From: Jacaranda mimosifolia
Lineage: Eukaryota; Streptophyta; Magnoliopsida; Lamiales; Bignoniaceae
Length of the DNA: 64,000 nucleotides
Direction: 5' to 3'
Assembly: GCA_018894105.1 (NCBI GenBank)
Contig: CM032128.1
Span: forward strand, 23,293,001 to 23,357,000
The notes beneath the pieces are model-generated. The model saw only the letters and a list, made by a program, of their open reading frames with translations, searched no databases and was not told the origin of the DNA. The translations under genes and the position numbers were made by a program. Positions 48,768 through 59,433 of this stretch are shown piece by piece (positions within the stretch are counted from its first letter, which is position 1; every line of letters begins with the position of its first letter).

Positions 48768-49009
48768 TAGTGATGCACACGAATCGAGCCAGCTCGAAAG
48801 CCAAACGAGCTGGCTCCAAAAGTATTCGAGCTCAAGTTCGAAGAATTCGAGCTCGAGCCGAGTTCTTATAGGTTTTGAGTCATGCTCGAGTCCAATAATT
48901 TGACGAGTTCAAGCCTAACGAATCGAGCTCCTCAATTTTTTTAGCTCGTCGAACTCGAGCCTAAAAAAATGGCTAAAACTCAACTCAACTTAACTCTTTT
49001 GCATCTCTA
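48768..49009. mobile_element. hAT-type MITE, 242 bp, with perfect 8-bp target duplication
   Basis: Perfect flanking duplications tccaatag at 48760-48767 and 49010-49017. The ends TAGTGATGCACACGA and (reverse complement) TAGAGATGCAAAAGA form terminal inverted repeats. The interior is full of CGAGCTCGAGC-type words in both directions, so it can fold into a long hairpin. The end structure resembles the larger element at 56698-57801. Confidence 0.9.
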
Positions 49010-49017
49010 TCCAATAG

Positions 49018-49628
49018 TCAATATAATAGGTTCATTTTTCATGTAAAGAGTTCCAATTAACTCCGCCAACACACACTCCTTTTAGGTGTAGTCCAACCAT
49101 GTAAATAGCCCAACCCAATTTTTTAGTGGTAGGGTGGAGACATAAACTAATAAGTAAGCACGTTTCCTATTTTGGAATTTAGTGATATTATGTTTGCACT
49201 ATTGCATTAATGCTAGTAATCTCACTATTTTACCTTTTCGTGTGTTAAAAATAGATAATTAAACAAATTTCTACTTCTAATTGTTAGGTCAAGGACATCA
49301 AATTAACTTACTATTTGTCCAATTATTCAATCATAAAATGGTAAATTGGTTCAAATGAATTCCAAATAAGTGTAAAAGCTACTATCCTTTTTTATTAAGT
49401 TTATGTTTCTCCCTCTTGCTGATGTCATAATTGAAGATAATATTAATTTACGTTATAATTTAATTTGTGATTTAAGATACGATTTGATGAATCCCTATCC
49501 TGTGCTTGGGAAATGGGTTCAAACCAATTATCGATGAGAAGCCCAGTCACAAATCTTACAATTGATTGATTACCTATCTCCACTTTCCAGGTATGGGATT
49601 GCAAAGTTCCAAGACAATTATTAGGATT
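49018..49628. other. AT-rich spacer
   Basis: I see no gene or repeat. Confidence 0.5.
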
Positions 49629-51200
49629 TGGTTGTGTTGTGTTTTGGGTATTTTCTGAAAAATATTTTAGGAGAATGAATTTTTGAGAGAAAAATTAAAA
49701 AAAAAGTTAAATATTTCTTTTTAATTAGGAAAAATAATCTAAAAATAAGTTGTTTGTTTATTTGTGTTTTGGGAGGAGATAAATTTTACTGTAAATGTCA
49801 AATCAATTACTTTTTTGTAAAGTAAAAGTGATTTTTTTTATTTAATGTATGTATGTATATTTATAGTTTAATGATGTGTGTGTATGTATATATGTGTGTG
49901 TGTGTATGTGTATAATGATTGATATATGGTTGTATGGGCAATTAATTTAATTGGTGATTTATTTTAAAATTTATATTTTTATAAATTTAATGTTAGCAAA
50001 TGATGTATTATTTGAAAGAAAATATTTATTAATAAATATTAATTATTTATGAAATCATAATTATATCTTAGTTATAAAAAATGGGCTTCTATCATAATTA
50101 TATCCTAATTGTTAATACTGACTTATATAAAAAAATTATTTACTTTGCATTAATTATAAACTAATTACTATTTATTAATTAAAATATAATTATTTAACTA
50201 TTTATTATTTATGATTTATGTACAAATAAAACTTAGTTACTGATTTAAATAAAATAATTTATTTAATAATTTATATGTACGATGCTCATTACAATTCATC
50301 AAATTAAAAAATATATAATTTTATATTATATGAAATTAAGTAATCTTAAATTATTTATTAAACAAATAAACATAATATTTAATTATACATGAATTATGAA
50401 ACATAATTAATATATAAATAAAAAGTTATTTAAATAATTAAATAATTTAATTTAATTAATTTAATATGTTACTTAATTACTTTAACTCATTATTTAATTA
50501 ATACATTATTTAGTAAATAAATTACTTAGTAAATAATTAAATAATTTTTACTTAAATTTAATTAATTTTCTCAAAAATTACTTTAATTATATTAATATCA
50601 ATTTATTAAACTTAATAGATTATTAAATAAATATCACACTATAATTAAATTTTTTATTATAATTTTGAATAAATGTGAAGATTAATTTTTTTTTAGAAGA
50701 TTAATTTATTTGTTATATCAAATTAAATTATCTTAAATTATTTAATAAATGAATAAATTAATAGATTAAATATTAAATATAACTAAATACATTATTTAAT
50801 TAATAAGTAATTTAATACGTTATCTAGTAAATAAATTATTTAGTAATAATAAAAATAATATTTAATTAAATTTAATTAATTTTATCGGCATTACTTTAAT
50901 TAAATGTGTAAACATAAGTTTTAGAATTTTATAACTAGTAAAATTTTAATGTTTATATATATATATATATATATATAAGTGAAGTAAGAGCGTGATAAAT
51001 GAATGAGTGATGTGAAATGTAGAGTGAGAAAATGTGGAGGTAGGTATAGTTTTAGGGTGTAGGGTATTTTGAGATTGTTTTGAGAGGGGTATTTTGGGTA
51101 TAAAACTTTTATATTTTGGGAGAATGATTGGAGAATGTGTACACATTTTGGTATTGTTTTGAGAGTTGAAAAATATTCTGAAAAATAGTAAAGAATACGC
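49629..51200 (+). mobile_element. MITE family A relative with expanded AT-rich core
   Basis: The left part (49629-49910) and right part (51000-51195) carry the family phrases (GTGTTTTGGGAGGAGATAAA; TTTTGGGAGAATGATTGGAG; TTTTGAGAGTTGAAAAATAT). Between them about 1 kb of very AT-rich DNA with repeated TTAATTAATTAAAT-like words replaces the usual short core. No clear target duplication. Open frames at 50921-51232 are AT-rich artefacts. Confidence 0.5.
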
Positions 51201-51639
51201 TCTAGGTTTTTACGAAATTTCGTGTTTAGCATTTAAATCAATTAGAAATTTCATATGCCGATGTGGTAGGGGCTGATTTCTTATCTTGCAACCCAGACAA
51301 TAAAACTCTTGGATAATTGAGATATAGAACATATTAATCCTTTATCCTAAACACAGCCATGCTAACGGTGGCTAGATGGTAATATCTAAAAATATAGCAC
51401 CACTCATCTTATTCATCCCATTCTTAAACCCAAACGGGGCCTCGTAGATTAATAATTGAAGGAGCATTACATTTTATGGAAGCCTACAACAAATGAAGCA
51501 GGTTTTACAATAGATATATACACTTATAACTTTAAAAGAGTAATCTTACGGACTTCTAATTTTTAGAAGTAATTAATATTAGATATTGTAGAGAAAATGG
51601 CTAGAAGTTGAAGTGGCGAATATTTGAAAATTAATTAGA
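51201..51639. other. Spacer left of the large Mutator-like element
   Basis: No gene is seen. Confidence 0.5.
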
Positions 51640-51648
51640 AAAGTAATA
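51640..51648. repeat. Target-site duplication, left (aaagtaata)
   Basis: Nine bases identical to 59316-59324. Confidence 0.8.
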
Positions 51649-51787
51649 GGGGATTTTAGTTAAAAATACGCAATCCAACTTTCATTTTAGGGTTTAGTCC
51701 CCATCCGTCACTTTTTTATTTTAAACTCCCTATCTCAAATTTCAATTTTGAGTTAACTCCCTAACCACTTAAATTGACAAAAATTCC

Positions 51788-51789
<2 letters not shown>

Positions 51790-51829
<40 letters not shown>

Positions 51830-51840
51830 CCCCCCCCCCC
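51790..51840. repeat. ATT microsatellite followed by C13
   Basis: About 13 ATT units (51790-51827) run directly into 13 C (51828-51840), just inside the left terminal repeat of the Mutator-like element. Confidence 0.97.
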
Positions 51841-51896
51841 AAACCTGAACCCAATTCCCAATTCATCTCTCTCCATCTTCTGTTTCACTAGCCAAA

Positions 51897-52380
51897 ATGC
51901 GAGCCTTTATCTCTTTTTTTCTTTCTTGTTTTTCTGCAATTGCTTACAATATCCTAGCAAGAAGAAAACCTGATTTCTCCCCATTATCACACGGTGAAGT
52001 AGAATTTTACTTCTTCATAGCAGCAGTTCATTTATTTATTTATTTATGTTTTAGCCTTGAAAAAATATTGGACAGTGGGGAAAAACCTCAAATAGGAAGT
52101 TGTATGTACAATGGGAAACTCTATATCATGTCTATTTTTGAGAGCATGACCCTAATGGAGTTGTATTTCCAATTTGGAAAAAAATGGTACGAAATTTGTC
52201 CTCAATTCCACATAGTCTAATACCTTGCTCTCTATAAAAAATTGTATGTGACTTTGAATGCTGATGAGAATGCGTCCAAAATGATTCGCCTGCATTTGTG
52301 CCTAAAGATGACCTTAATTGACATGATGGTTGTGTGGAAAAGTGAAGGTAGTGGATGGGAAAGGCAAAGTAGCTATATAA
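51897..52380 (+). pseudogene. Possible N-terminal part of a MULE transposase
   Basis: An open frame (51897-52220) reads SCMYNGKLYIMSIFESMTLM and then LYFQFGKKWYEICP. After a stop it continues in another frame with YKKLYVTLNADENASKMIRL and LHLCLKMTLIDMMVVWKSEG. Many plant MULE transposases begin with such a ubiquitin-like region (a basic-acidic hand-over, then a dyad of short beta strands) before the catalytic core. The match is by general layout only. Its position and direction relative to the zinc knuckle at 53131 support the call. Confidence 0.4.
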
Positions 52381-52467
52381 ATAGGTAAATACTCCATATC
52401 TTCAATTTCGTACTATATTTATTGTTTAGCATACTTCTATTGTCATAAGTGGTACCTCTTTGCATTA

Positions 52468-53000
52468 TTATTACTCTGCCCTTCTATGTTGAATACTAGA
52501 TTTGTTGCATTCGGTACTTCACTCTTTTATGTTGAATGTTGGATATATATGTATTTTAGCACTTAACTCTTCTATGCTAAATACTGAATTTATTCATTTC
52601 AATACTTAAATCTTCTATGCTGAATAATGAATTTTCTATTTCGAGTACTTGTTCTCTTATGTAAAATACTGCATTAGACTATTTAAGTACTAAGATCTTC
52701 TATGTAAAATACTGAATTTGTTCATTTCAATACTTAGCTCTTCTATGTTAGATACTGAATTTATTAGTTTTTCACTACTGAGGTCTTTTACTTTAAATAT
52801 TGTATTTGGTTATTTCAGTACTTAGCTCTATATTAAATACTGAAAATTTTCATTTAAGTACTTAGCTCTTCCATGTTAAATATTGAAACTCTTCATTTCA
52901 GTACCCAGCTCTGCTATGTTGAATACCAAAATTATTCATTTCAATACTTATTTCTTATATGTTAAATACTGAATTTGTTCATTTGAGTACTTCCACACTG
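52468..53000 (+). repeat. Minisatellite, about 46-bp unit, about 12 copies
   Basis: Degenerate repeats of TACTTAGCTCTTCTATGTTA, then AATACTGAATTTGTTCATTT. It lies between the two transposase remnants, where the catalytic core is expected. Confidence 0.9.
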
Positions 53001-53043
53001 ATACTGCAGCACTTTATTATCAATTAATGCACCGACCTAGTAG

Positions 53044-53243
53044 AGGAAAAACCAAATTAATGCACCTGATCAGGTAGGTCGTAGAAGGACACAAAGAATT
53101 CCATTTCAAATTGATGTTCCGATTATTAGGTGTAAATGGTGTGGTAGAGTCGATCATAATCGTCGTACATGCAAAGAAGTTACAACTAGCAAGATTAACT
53201 TGACCTTGATGACGTATTTGTTTACCATTTTTATGTATGCTTG
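53044..53243 (+). pseudogene. C-terminal zinc knuckle of a MULE transposase
   Basis: A 66-codon open frame reads QVGRRRTQRIPFQIDV and then the knuckle CKWCGRVDHNRRTC (C at codons 53131 and 53140, H at 53155, C at 53170), a perfect CX2CX4HX4C. A basic RRRTQRIP stretch just before a CxxCGxxGHNRRTC knuckle is the standard C-terminus of plant MURA-type transposases. The catalytic DDE part, normally about 400 residues upstream, is not present in readable form. Confidence 0.75.
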
Positions 53244-53619
53244 ATTACTTTCTTGTCATTACTCTGTAACTAATATCTTGTTTTTTTATGATTAATCCGC
53301 AAGAAAAGGGTGTATGGAGGGGATACAATCATTGAAAGAAGGATTGCACGGTTTGCAAGGACCAATGACATCTGCTAAATTTTGCCTTTAGAAGGACATG
53401 TTAGATTGTTTGGACTTTTATATACTAATATATGTTGAACTTTTGTTGAATTGTTTGCTATTGCATCTATTGTAATATATGAAGATTTTTATATATTTTA
53501 TTAAGATCTCTTGTCTAGCATAGATTTATATTTTTAGCTGTAATGCAGATTCATATCTATTATTGTTGTGTAGATTTGTAGAAATTGGTATATGGTGCAG
53601 ATGGTTAGTAGGTGAAGTA

Positions 53620-55500
53620 TTTTGCAGCGTACTGAATTCGTTAAATTGTACACCTATTTTTGGGACTTTTGTATTGGATCTTTACAATTTTGTATTGAAT
53701 TTGCCCTATTCTATACTTATATGGCCTTTTTTGTACTTGCTTTTCATTTGACCGAATGTTCCTCAATTCGAAGCCTGAAACAACACATAAGATACTCCAA
53801 TACAATAATATCATGTTTTCTTCAAGCAATGGTAGTGATAACACATGTACAAATGGTTAGGAACACAACTACTCACTTCCAACCACTTGTGTTCTCATTC
53901 ATACTAGTATAAATCATTGATGTATGAGTTAAACACCACTGTCGAAGGCCAATGAACATATCTGATTAAGTCAGTCCTATGACTAATAAATCATGGTGAT
54001 ATTCATGCAATGCTTTAACTAGTTAAATTCAACTTAATCAGAGCGTACTAAGAATGATATTAGAAATTGACAAAAAAAAAAAAAAAAAACTATTTTTGGA
54101 AATTTTGTACTTCAACTTTGCACTTTTGTACTGAATTCACCCTATTTCTGTACTTATTTTGTGTGTTTTCGTACTTGCTTATTCTTTGACCGATTTTACC
54201 TCAATTCGAAGCGTGAAATAACACATAAAATACTTCAATATAATAATATCATGTTTTCTTCAAGTAATGGTAGTGATAGCATGTGTGCAAATGATTAGGA
54301 ATGCAACTATCCACATCTAACCACTTGTGTTCTCATTCATACTAGTGTAAACCATTGGTATATGAGGTAATGTATGAGTCCAACACCATCATCTAGAGCC
54401 AACAAACATATCGTGACTAAATCAATCTTAGGACTGACAAATCATGGTTTGATAGTCATGCTATGGTTTAAATGGTTAGATTTAACTTAATCTCTTGTGT
54501 ACTAAGAATGATACTGAAAATAAAAAAAAAAATTATTTGTGGGATTTTTGCACTTTAACTCCACAGCTTTGTATTGAATTCACATTGGTTCTGTACTTAT
54601 TTTGCGCGTTTTTGTACTTACTTCTCTTTTGGCCAATTTACCACAATTTGAAGTGTGAAAAGACACATAACACTCCAACACAATAATATCGTGGTTTTTT
54701 TTTCCAAATAATGGTAGTGATAGCACATGTCAAATGGTTGGGAACATAACTATCCACATCCAACCACTTGTGTTCTCATTCATACTAGTGTAAACTATTG
54801 GTGTATGAAGTAAATGTATGAGTCCAGCACCACCGTCAAGAGACAATGAACATATCATGACTAAATCAGTCTTAGGACTGATAAATTATGGTTTGGTAAT
54901 CATGCAATAGCTTAAATAATTAAATTTAACTTAATCACTTATGTACTAAGAATGATACTGGAAATTGGAAAAAAAAAACCTAATTTTGAGATTTTTGTAC
55001 TTTAGGTCTACAGTTTTGTATTGAATTCACTTGGTTCTATACTTATTTTGCGTGTTTTTATACTTGCTTTTCCTTTAGCTAATTTTATTTCAATTCGAAG
55101 CGTGAAAAAACATAAAACACTCCACTACAATAATATCATATTTTCTTCAAATAATGGTAGTGATAGCACGCGTGCAAATGGTTGGGAACACAACTACCCA
55201 CACCCAACTACTTATGTTCTCATTCATACTAGTATAAACCATTTATGCATGAGCTAAATGAATACTTTCGGCACTATCATAAAAAACCAATGAACCTTTC
55301 GTGAATATATAAGTCCTAGGACTAATACATCGTGGGTTGATGCTTATTTAATGGCCAGAATAATACAAGTTCAACTTAATGCCTAATGTACTAAGAATGA
55401 TACTAGAAATTTGTAAAAAAATTCCAATTTTTAGAATTTCTATATGTTAGCTCTGCAGTTTTGTACTAAATTCACACTAGTTCTGTACTTATTTTGCTTG
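53620..55500 (+). repeat. Tandem array of about 445-bp units, four copies plus a part
   Basis: The anchor CTAAGAATGATA(C/T) occurs at 54048, 54502, 54946 and 55391 (spacings 454, 444 and 445 bp). Each unit also holds a TTTTGTACTGAATTCAC-like block, TTCAAGTAATGGTAGTGATA, and CTTGTGTTCTCATTCATACT. Copies differ at scattered bases and small indels. Open frames inside (53563-53912, 54495-54686, 55021-55257, 55444-55668) are repeats of one another and not genes. Confidence 0.93.
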
Positions 55501-55850
55501 TTTTTATACTTACTTTTGTCCTCGTATTTCCTTATTTTTGGTACCATCTTTTTCGATCTTAACAATAGTTATGTAAATAGGAATATATACATCTATAAAT
55601 ATACTGCATTTGAACTAACTTGTAACATATATATATATATACACACACACACCAGTATTTATATATAAATAAATTTCCTAGTTACACCATAAATTTTAAG
55701 CACCATCCATTCTGATCATCCAAATACACAAATAATTAATGTTATCTAGCAAGAATGTTTGAAATACTGAAACAACCACCTCAATATCCACATATAAAGA
55801 GTAAATTCTTCCAAATAATAACCATTTGAATATCATCATGGAATATATTA
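55501..55850. other. Loop between the two arms of the 445-bp array
   Basis: Unique AT-rich DNA with a TA/CA run near 55625-55652. It separates plus-oriented units from inverted units. Confidence 0.6.
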
Positions 55851-56470
55851 GAATGTCTTATGTATTGTTTCACCAGTCAAATTAAGGTAAATTCGGCCAA
55901 AGGAAAAAGCAAGTACAAAATTATGCATACAAAACTTGAAAAATTAAGTACAAAAACCTAAAAATTGGTACTTTTTTCTTAATTTATAGTATCATTCTTA
56001 GTATATCAGAGATTAAGTTGAATTTGTTTTAATTTGGCTATTGCATGATTATCAAAATATGATTTATTAGTTTTAGGACTGATATAGTCATGAGAGGTTC
56101 ATTGGTTCTCGATAGTGGTGTCGAACTGATAGGTTAACCTCATTAATCAATGGTTTATACTAATATGAACGAGAACAAAAGTAGTTGGGGTGTGGGTATT
56201 TATGTACCAACTATTTGCACACGTACTATTACAACCATTACTTAAAGAAAATATGATTTTATTGTATTAGAGGATCTTATGTGCTGTTTCACCATCGAAT
56301 TGAGGTAAATTCAACCAAAGAAAAAACAAGTACAAAAACACACCAAATACGTATAGAACAAGATAAATTCAATACAAAACTTGAAAAATCGAGTACATAA
56401 AACTAAAAATTGAGTACATAAGAGATTAAGTTGAATTTATCTTAATATGACCATTGCATGATTATTAAAT
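55851..56470 (-). repeat. Inverted copies of the 445-bp unit
   Basis: The segment contains AGTATCATTCTTAGTA, the reverse complement of the array anchor, at about 55988, followed by the other unit blocks in reverse order (for example TATGAACGAGAACAAAAGTA, AGGACTGATATAGTCATGA). About 1.4 units, so together with 53620-55500 it forms a long inverted repeat. Confidence 0.85.
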
Positions 56471-56539
56471 ACTATAATAAACACTACAAGCTCAGTATCT
56501 AGTACTGAAATCTAGTATCTAAGAAAACCTTAGACCTTA

Positions 56540-56662
56540 AATTATTTTTGCCTTCTTGTGGAAAACAAGCTTGGTCTGGCCACCATAACTTGTTTGCTTA
56601 TGGTCATAACGGTGTTCCTCTTAGGAGCGAAGCTATCTTTTTCCTTGTTGTACTGAGAAGCC
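56540..56662 (-). pseudogene. Ribosomal protein eL42 (L36a/L44) gene fragment
   Basis: The minus strand reads QYNKEKDSFA, then after a frameshift HRYDHKQTSYGGQTKLVFHK ending KAK before a stop. Eukaryotic eL42 has TQYKKGKDS, then [23 protein letters not shown] at the same place, so about 35 consecutive residues of the family's central region are recognisable. The flanking exons (start MVNVPK; zinc-binding C-terminal half) were not found. It lies inside the Mutator-like element, on the strand opposite to the transposase remnants, so it is best read as a captured gene piece. Confidence 0.75.
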
Positions 56663-56689
56663 ATCCTCATATTGTGTCAGAATACAGCA

Positions 56690-56697
56690 AGTCACCC
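56690..56697. repeat. Target-site duplication of nested hAT, left (agtcaccc)
   Basis: Perfect 8-base match to 57802-57809. Confidence 0.9.
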
Positions 56698-57801
56698 TAG
56701 AGCTGTTAAATAGGCCCAGCCGAGCCAGCCCAGCCCACTTGATGCACAGTTCAAGATGCTTTTGAGCTAGTCTGGGCTAGACCATGACTGGCTTTTTCTT
56801 TTTTTTGGCAAAATCCAGGTCTACTCAAAATCAACCCACTATGTAGGTAGGCCGGTTTATATATAAGTTGGGCTAGTCGGGTCGGCTTGCAAGTTATTTT
56901 TTTTTTAAAATTTTAAAATAAGTTTAAAAATTCCAAGTTTTAGATTTATGTGATTCTTAATGCTTTTTTTCAACACTTATACTTTTTTAAAAGACTTAAT
57001 AATTTATATTTATGTAATTTTTAATATTTTGCAACACTTATATTTTTATAAAAGTTTAGAAATTTATAATAATATTAATCTTTTGTATCACTTATATTTT
57101 TTCAAAAATACCACCGAATAAGGAGGTGAGGAGTTTGGTATAGATCCCTCTGCCCGTCATTAATTTTTTAAAAAAAATTAAATAAAGGTGGATATGATGA
57201 AACCTCTAAATGAAAGTACACATTAATAATAAAAAGAAATAAACAACTCTGTAAAATTAAATAAACAACTTTGTAATATCTAAATATTTAAATATGCCCA
57301 ATGATAAACTGGTTATTCACTTAAGTGATCTAAATCGCTCTTGGATTGAGGTGCCGTGGTGGATGCGGTTTCAAGCCATTCTTATTTTATAAATTTATAA
57401 ATTACATTTCTTATTCAAATTCTTAATTTATAATTTTTATAAATTTGTAATTTAAAATTTATAAATTATAAATTATTAATTTAGAACGATGAATAATTTA
57501 TAATTTATAATTTAAAAATTAAAAATTAAAAATTCTAATTTATAATTTTAATTAAAAAAAATATTGCTAGCTAAGTGGGCTAGCCCGCGAGCTGGCTCGA
57601 GCTAGGCCAGCCCGCGGTCCTTCACGATTCGCAGATTGGGCCTGTCCTGGGATGCAAAATTTTAGCTCAGGATGGGTTTTTAAGTAAGCCGGTCCAGCTT
57701 AGCCCATATTAAAGAATTAAACGAGCTAAGCTGGGCCCATTTCTTGCGGGCCGAGCTGGGCCAAGCTGCGTAGGTTAGCCCAGCTTGTTTTGACACCTCT
57801 A
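56698..57801. mobile_element. Non-autonomous hAT element (1104 bp) inside the Mutator-like element
   Basis: Flanked by perfect 8-bp duplications agtcaccc. The ends TAGAGCTGTTAAATAG and (reverse complement) TAGAGGTGTCAAAACA form terminal inverted repeats. Subterminal parts are GC-rich with many GGCCCAGC / GCTGGGCC words in both orientations; the core is extremely AT-rich. No transposase. It is later than the Mutator-like element. Confidence 0.9.
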
Positions 57802-57809
57802 AGTCACCC

Positions 57810-58019
57810 TCAAATTGTATCAGAATATTGCAAACCATGATTACAATTCAGAATTGTAGCAGCTATATGCACCCGATATCCAAGTCCATCCCAAAAAATG
57901 ACACTACAAAAGAATTCAAGATTATCAGTAAAGATATCATTATATTAATGTAAAAAAGAAAATAACTAATAAATATTATCATTCCAAATTATCTTGAGAT
58001 AAAAGGAATCAATAAACTT
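57810..58019. other. Right-hand Mutator-like element interior, unassigned
   Basis: The first bases repeat, with small changes, the 30 bp left of the hAT insertion (TCAAATTGTATCAGAATATT here, CTCATATTGTGTCAGAATAC there), a short tandem duplication that predates or accompanies the insertion. Confidence 0.5.
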
Positions 58020-58165
58020 CTATTGCCTGTCAAGTATGCAATTGCACCCTCTGTAATCTATTTTCCCTCGAAATTCACTAAGAGGCTTTCCAGTATATTC
58101 AACACCAACATTCCCATAGACAACAATAGTACCCTTCTCGTACAACATATATAATTTGCATTAAA
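58020..58165 (-). pseudogene. Unrecognised coding-like fragment
   Basis: The minus strand is open for about 47 codons: LYEKGTIVVYGNVGVEYTGK, then PLSEFRGKIDYRGCNCILDR, then a stop. Balanced composition, unlike the surrounding AT-rich DNA, suggests a real exon piece. I do not recognise the family. It may be a second captured fragment or part of the element's own gene. Confidence 0.35.
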
Positions 58166-59189
58166 AAACAATAGCATGCAGTGTTCTTATCAATAACTCC
58201 AATATTAAAATTAACTTATACAATATTACTTGTACAAAAGTTCGGTATTTATACAAAAAAATGAAGTACTAAATATCATATTTCAGAGTATTTAAACTCA
58301 GCTCTGTAGTATCAATGGTTTCCTTTCTAGTATCCACACCTATGCAACATTAGTTTTACAGAAAATTCAAAATTTAGTACTGCACATAGGTATAAACATG
58401 CTAAAACTTAACAATTTAGTATTGAATTTATGTGCAGGTAATACTACATTTATGCAATTGTCAATCATCAACACAAAACTACCAAAACATGAATTACAAG
58501 ATTCAAACATCCCTTAATTGACATAACATTAAAAATATTTCTAAATTTTACTTAATCAAACAACTATTATACTTTATATGAAGCATGTACATACTAAAAT
58601 TAAACATGTACTAATTGAAATAAAGCATCAAAGCAATAAATAAAAGGATCAATATCACTTTTTCAAATACTTATCTAGTTATATTAGGGTTTCTTCTTTA
58701 AAAATCTAAATGTGGGTGAATTGAGTATTTACTAAGAAAATATTCAGTAGAATAACTAAAATTAAGCATATATCAAACTAAAACAACTATTAAATACCAA
58801 AAAAAAAAAAAAAAGAGGAAATATCAAACATTAAAAATAACAAATAAAAATCTAATCCAAAAAAATTACCTCTTTGTCCTCAAAAATGGGGGTGAAAATG
58901 GAGCCCTTCTTACTTGGGTCTTCAAGAATGGTGAAATGTGGCTTCCAAGATTGAGGAGGAAATGAAGAAATTGAAAAAAGAAGCAACGGGAAGAAGCCAA
59001 AAAGCATCAAAGAGAATATGGTGCTATAGTTTCACAGAGAGAATGCCTGGAGAGTCGAGGGAAAATTGTAGAGAGAAAAATCTTGAGGAGGAGTAAATTA
59101 AAAAGAAATCGTGTTTGAAGAGAGGTGGTTAGGTATTTTTGTGATTTTAATTGTAACTTAAGGTTATTTTTATCTTTTTGACTGAAGTA
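58166..59189. other. Right part of the Mutator-like element interior
   Basis: AT-rich, with short words shared in reverse with the left minisatellite (for example AATTTAGTATTGAATTTATG near 58410). No gene is seen. A poly-A run lies near 58798-58815. Confidence 0.5.
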
Positions 59190-59315
59190 GGGAGTGAACT
59201 CAAAATAGAAAATTGGAATGGGGAGTGTAGAGTATAGAAAAAAAAAAAGAAAAAGACAATTAGGGACTGAAACCTAAAATGAAAGCAGGTTTGGCTACTT
59301 TTTTCTAATTAATCG

Positions 59316-59324
59316 AAAGTAATA
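59316..59324. repeat. Target-site duplication, right (aaagtaata)
   Basis: Perfect copy of 51640-51648. Confidence 0.8.
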
Positions 59325-59433
59325 AAATATAAAACATGGATATATATATATATTGTTTTTAAAAAAATCATATACTTGAGCTATATGAGAAAATGTCAAA
59401 TTACAATTTACTTTGAAATTTTAAAAAAAATAA

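Larger units (their letters stand above)
51649..59315 (+). mobile_element. Large Mutator-like element (7667 bp), defective
   Basis: It is bounded by a perfect 9-bp duplication (aaagtaata). The imperfect terminal inverted repeats are about 120 bp: the left end has CTTTCATTTTAGGGTTTAGT and the reverse complement of the right end has CTTTCATTTTAGGTTTCAGT at the same distance (30 bases) from the tip. Inside, left to right: an ATT/poly-C run, a possible transposase N-terminus (51897-52380), a 46-bp minisatellite, a transposase zinc knuckle (53044-53243), a 445-bp tandem array, its inverted copies, an eL42 fragment on the minus strand, a nested hAT element and an unassigned right part. The catalytic MULE domain is not seen, so it could move only if supplied with transposase elsewhere. 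Confidence 0.8.

Noticed and set aside
50921..51232. 103-codon minus-strand frame
   Set aside because: Lies in a MITE relative with a TA run; composition reflects AT-rich DNA.
53563..55668. Several 60-96-codon plus-strand frames with similar peptides
   Set aside because: They recur with the 445-bp tandem unit and are by-products of the repeat.
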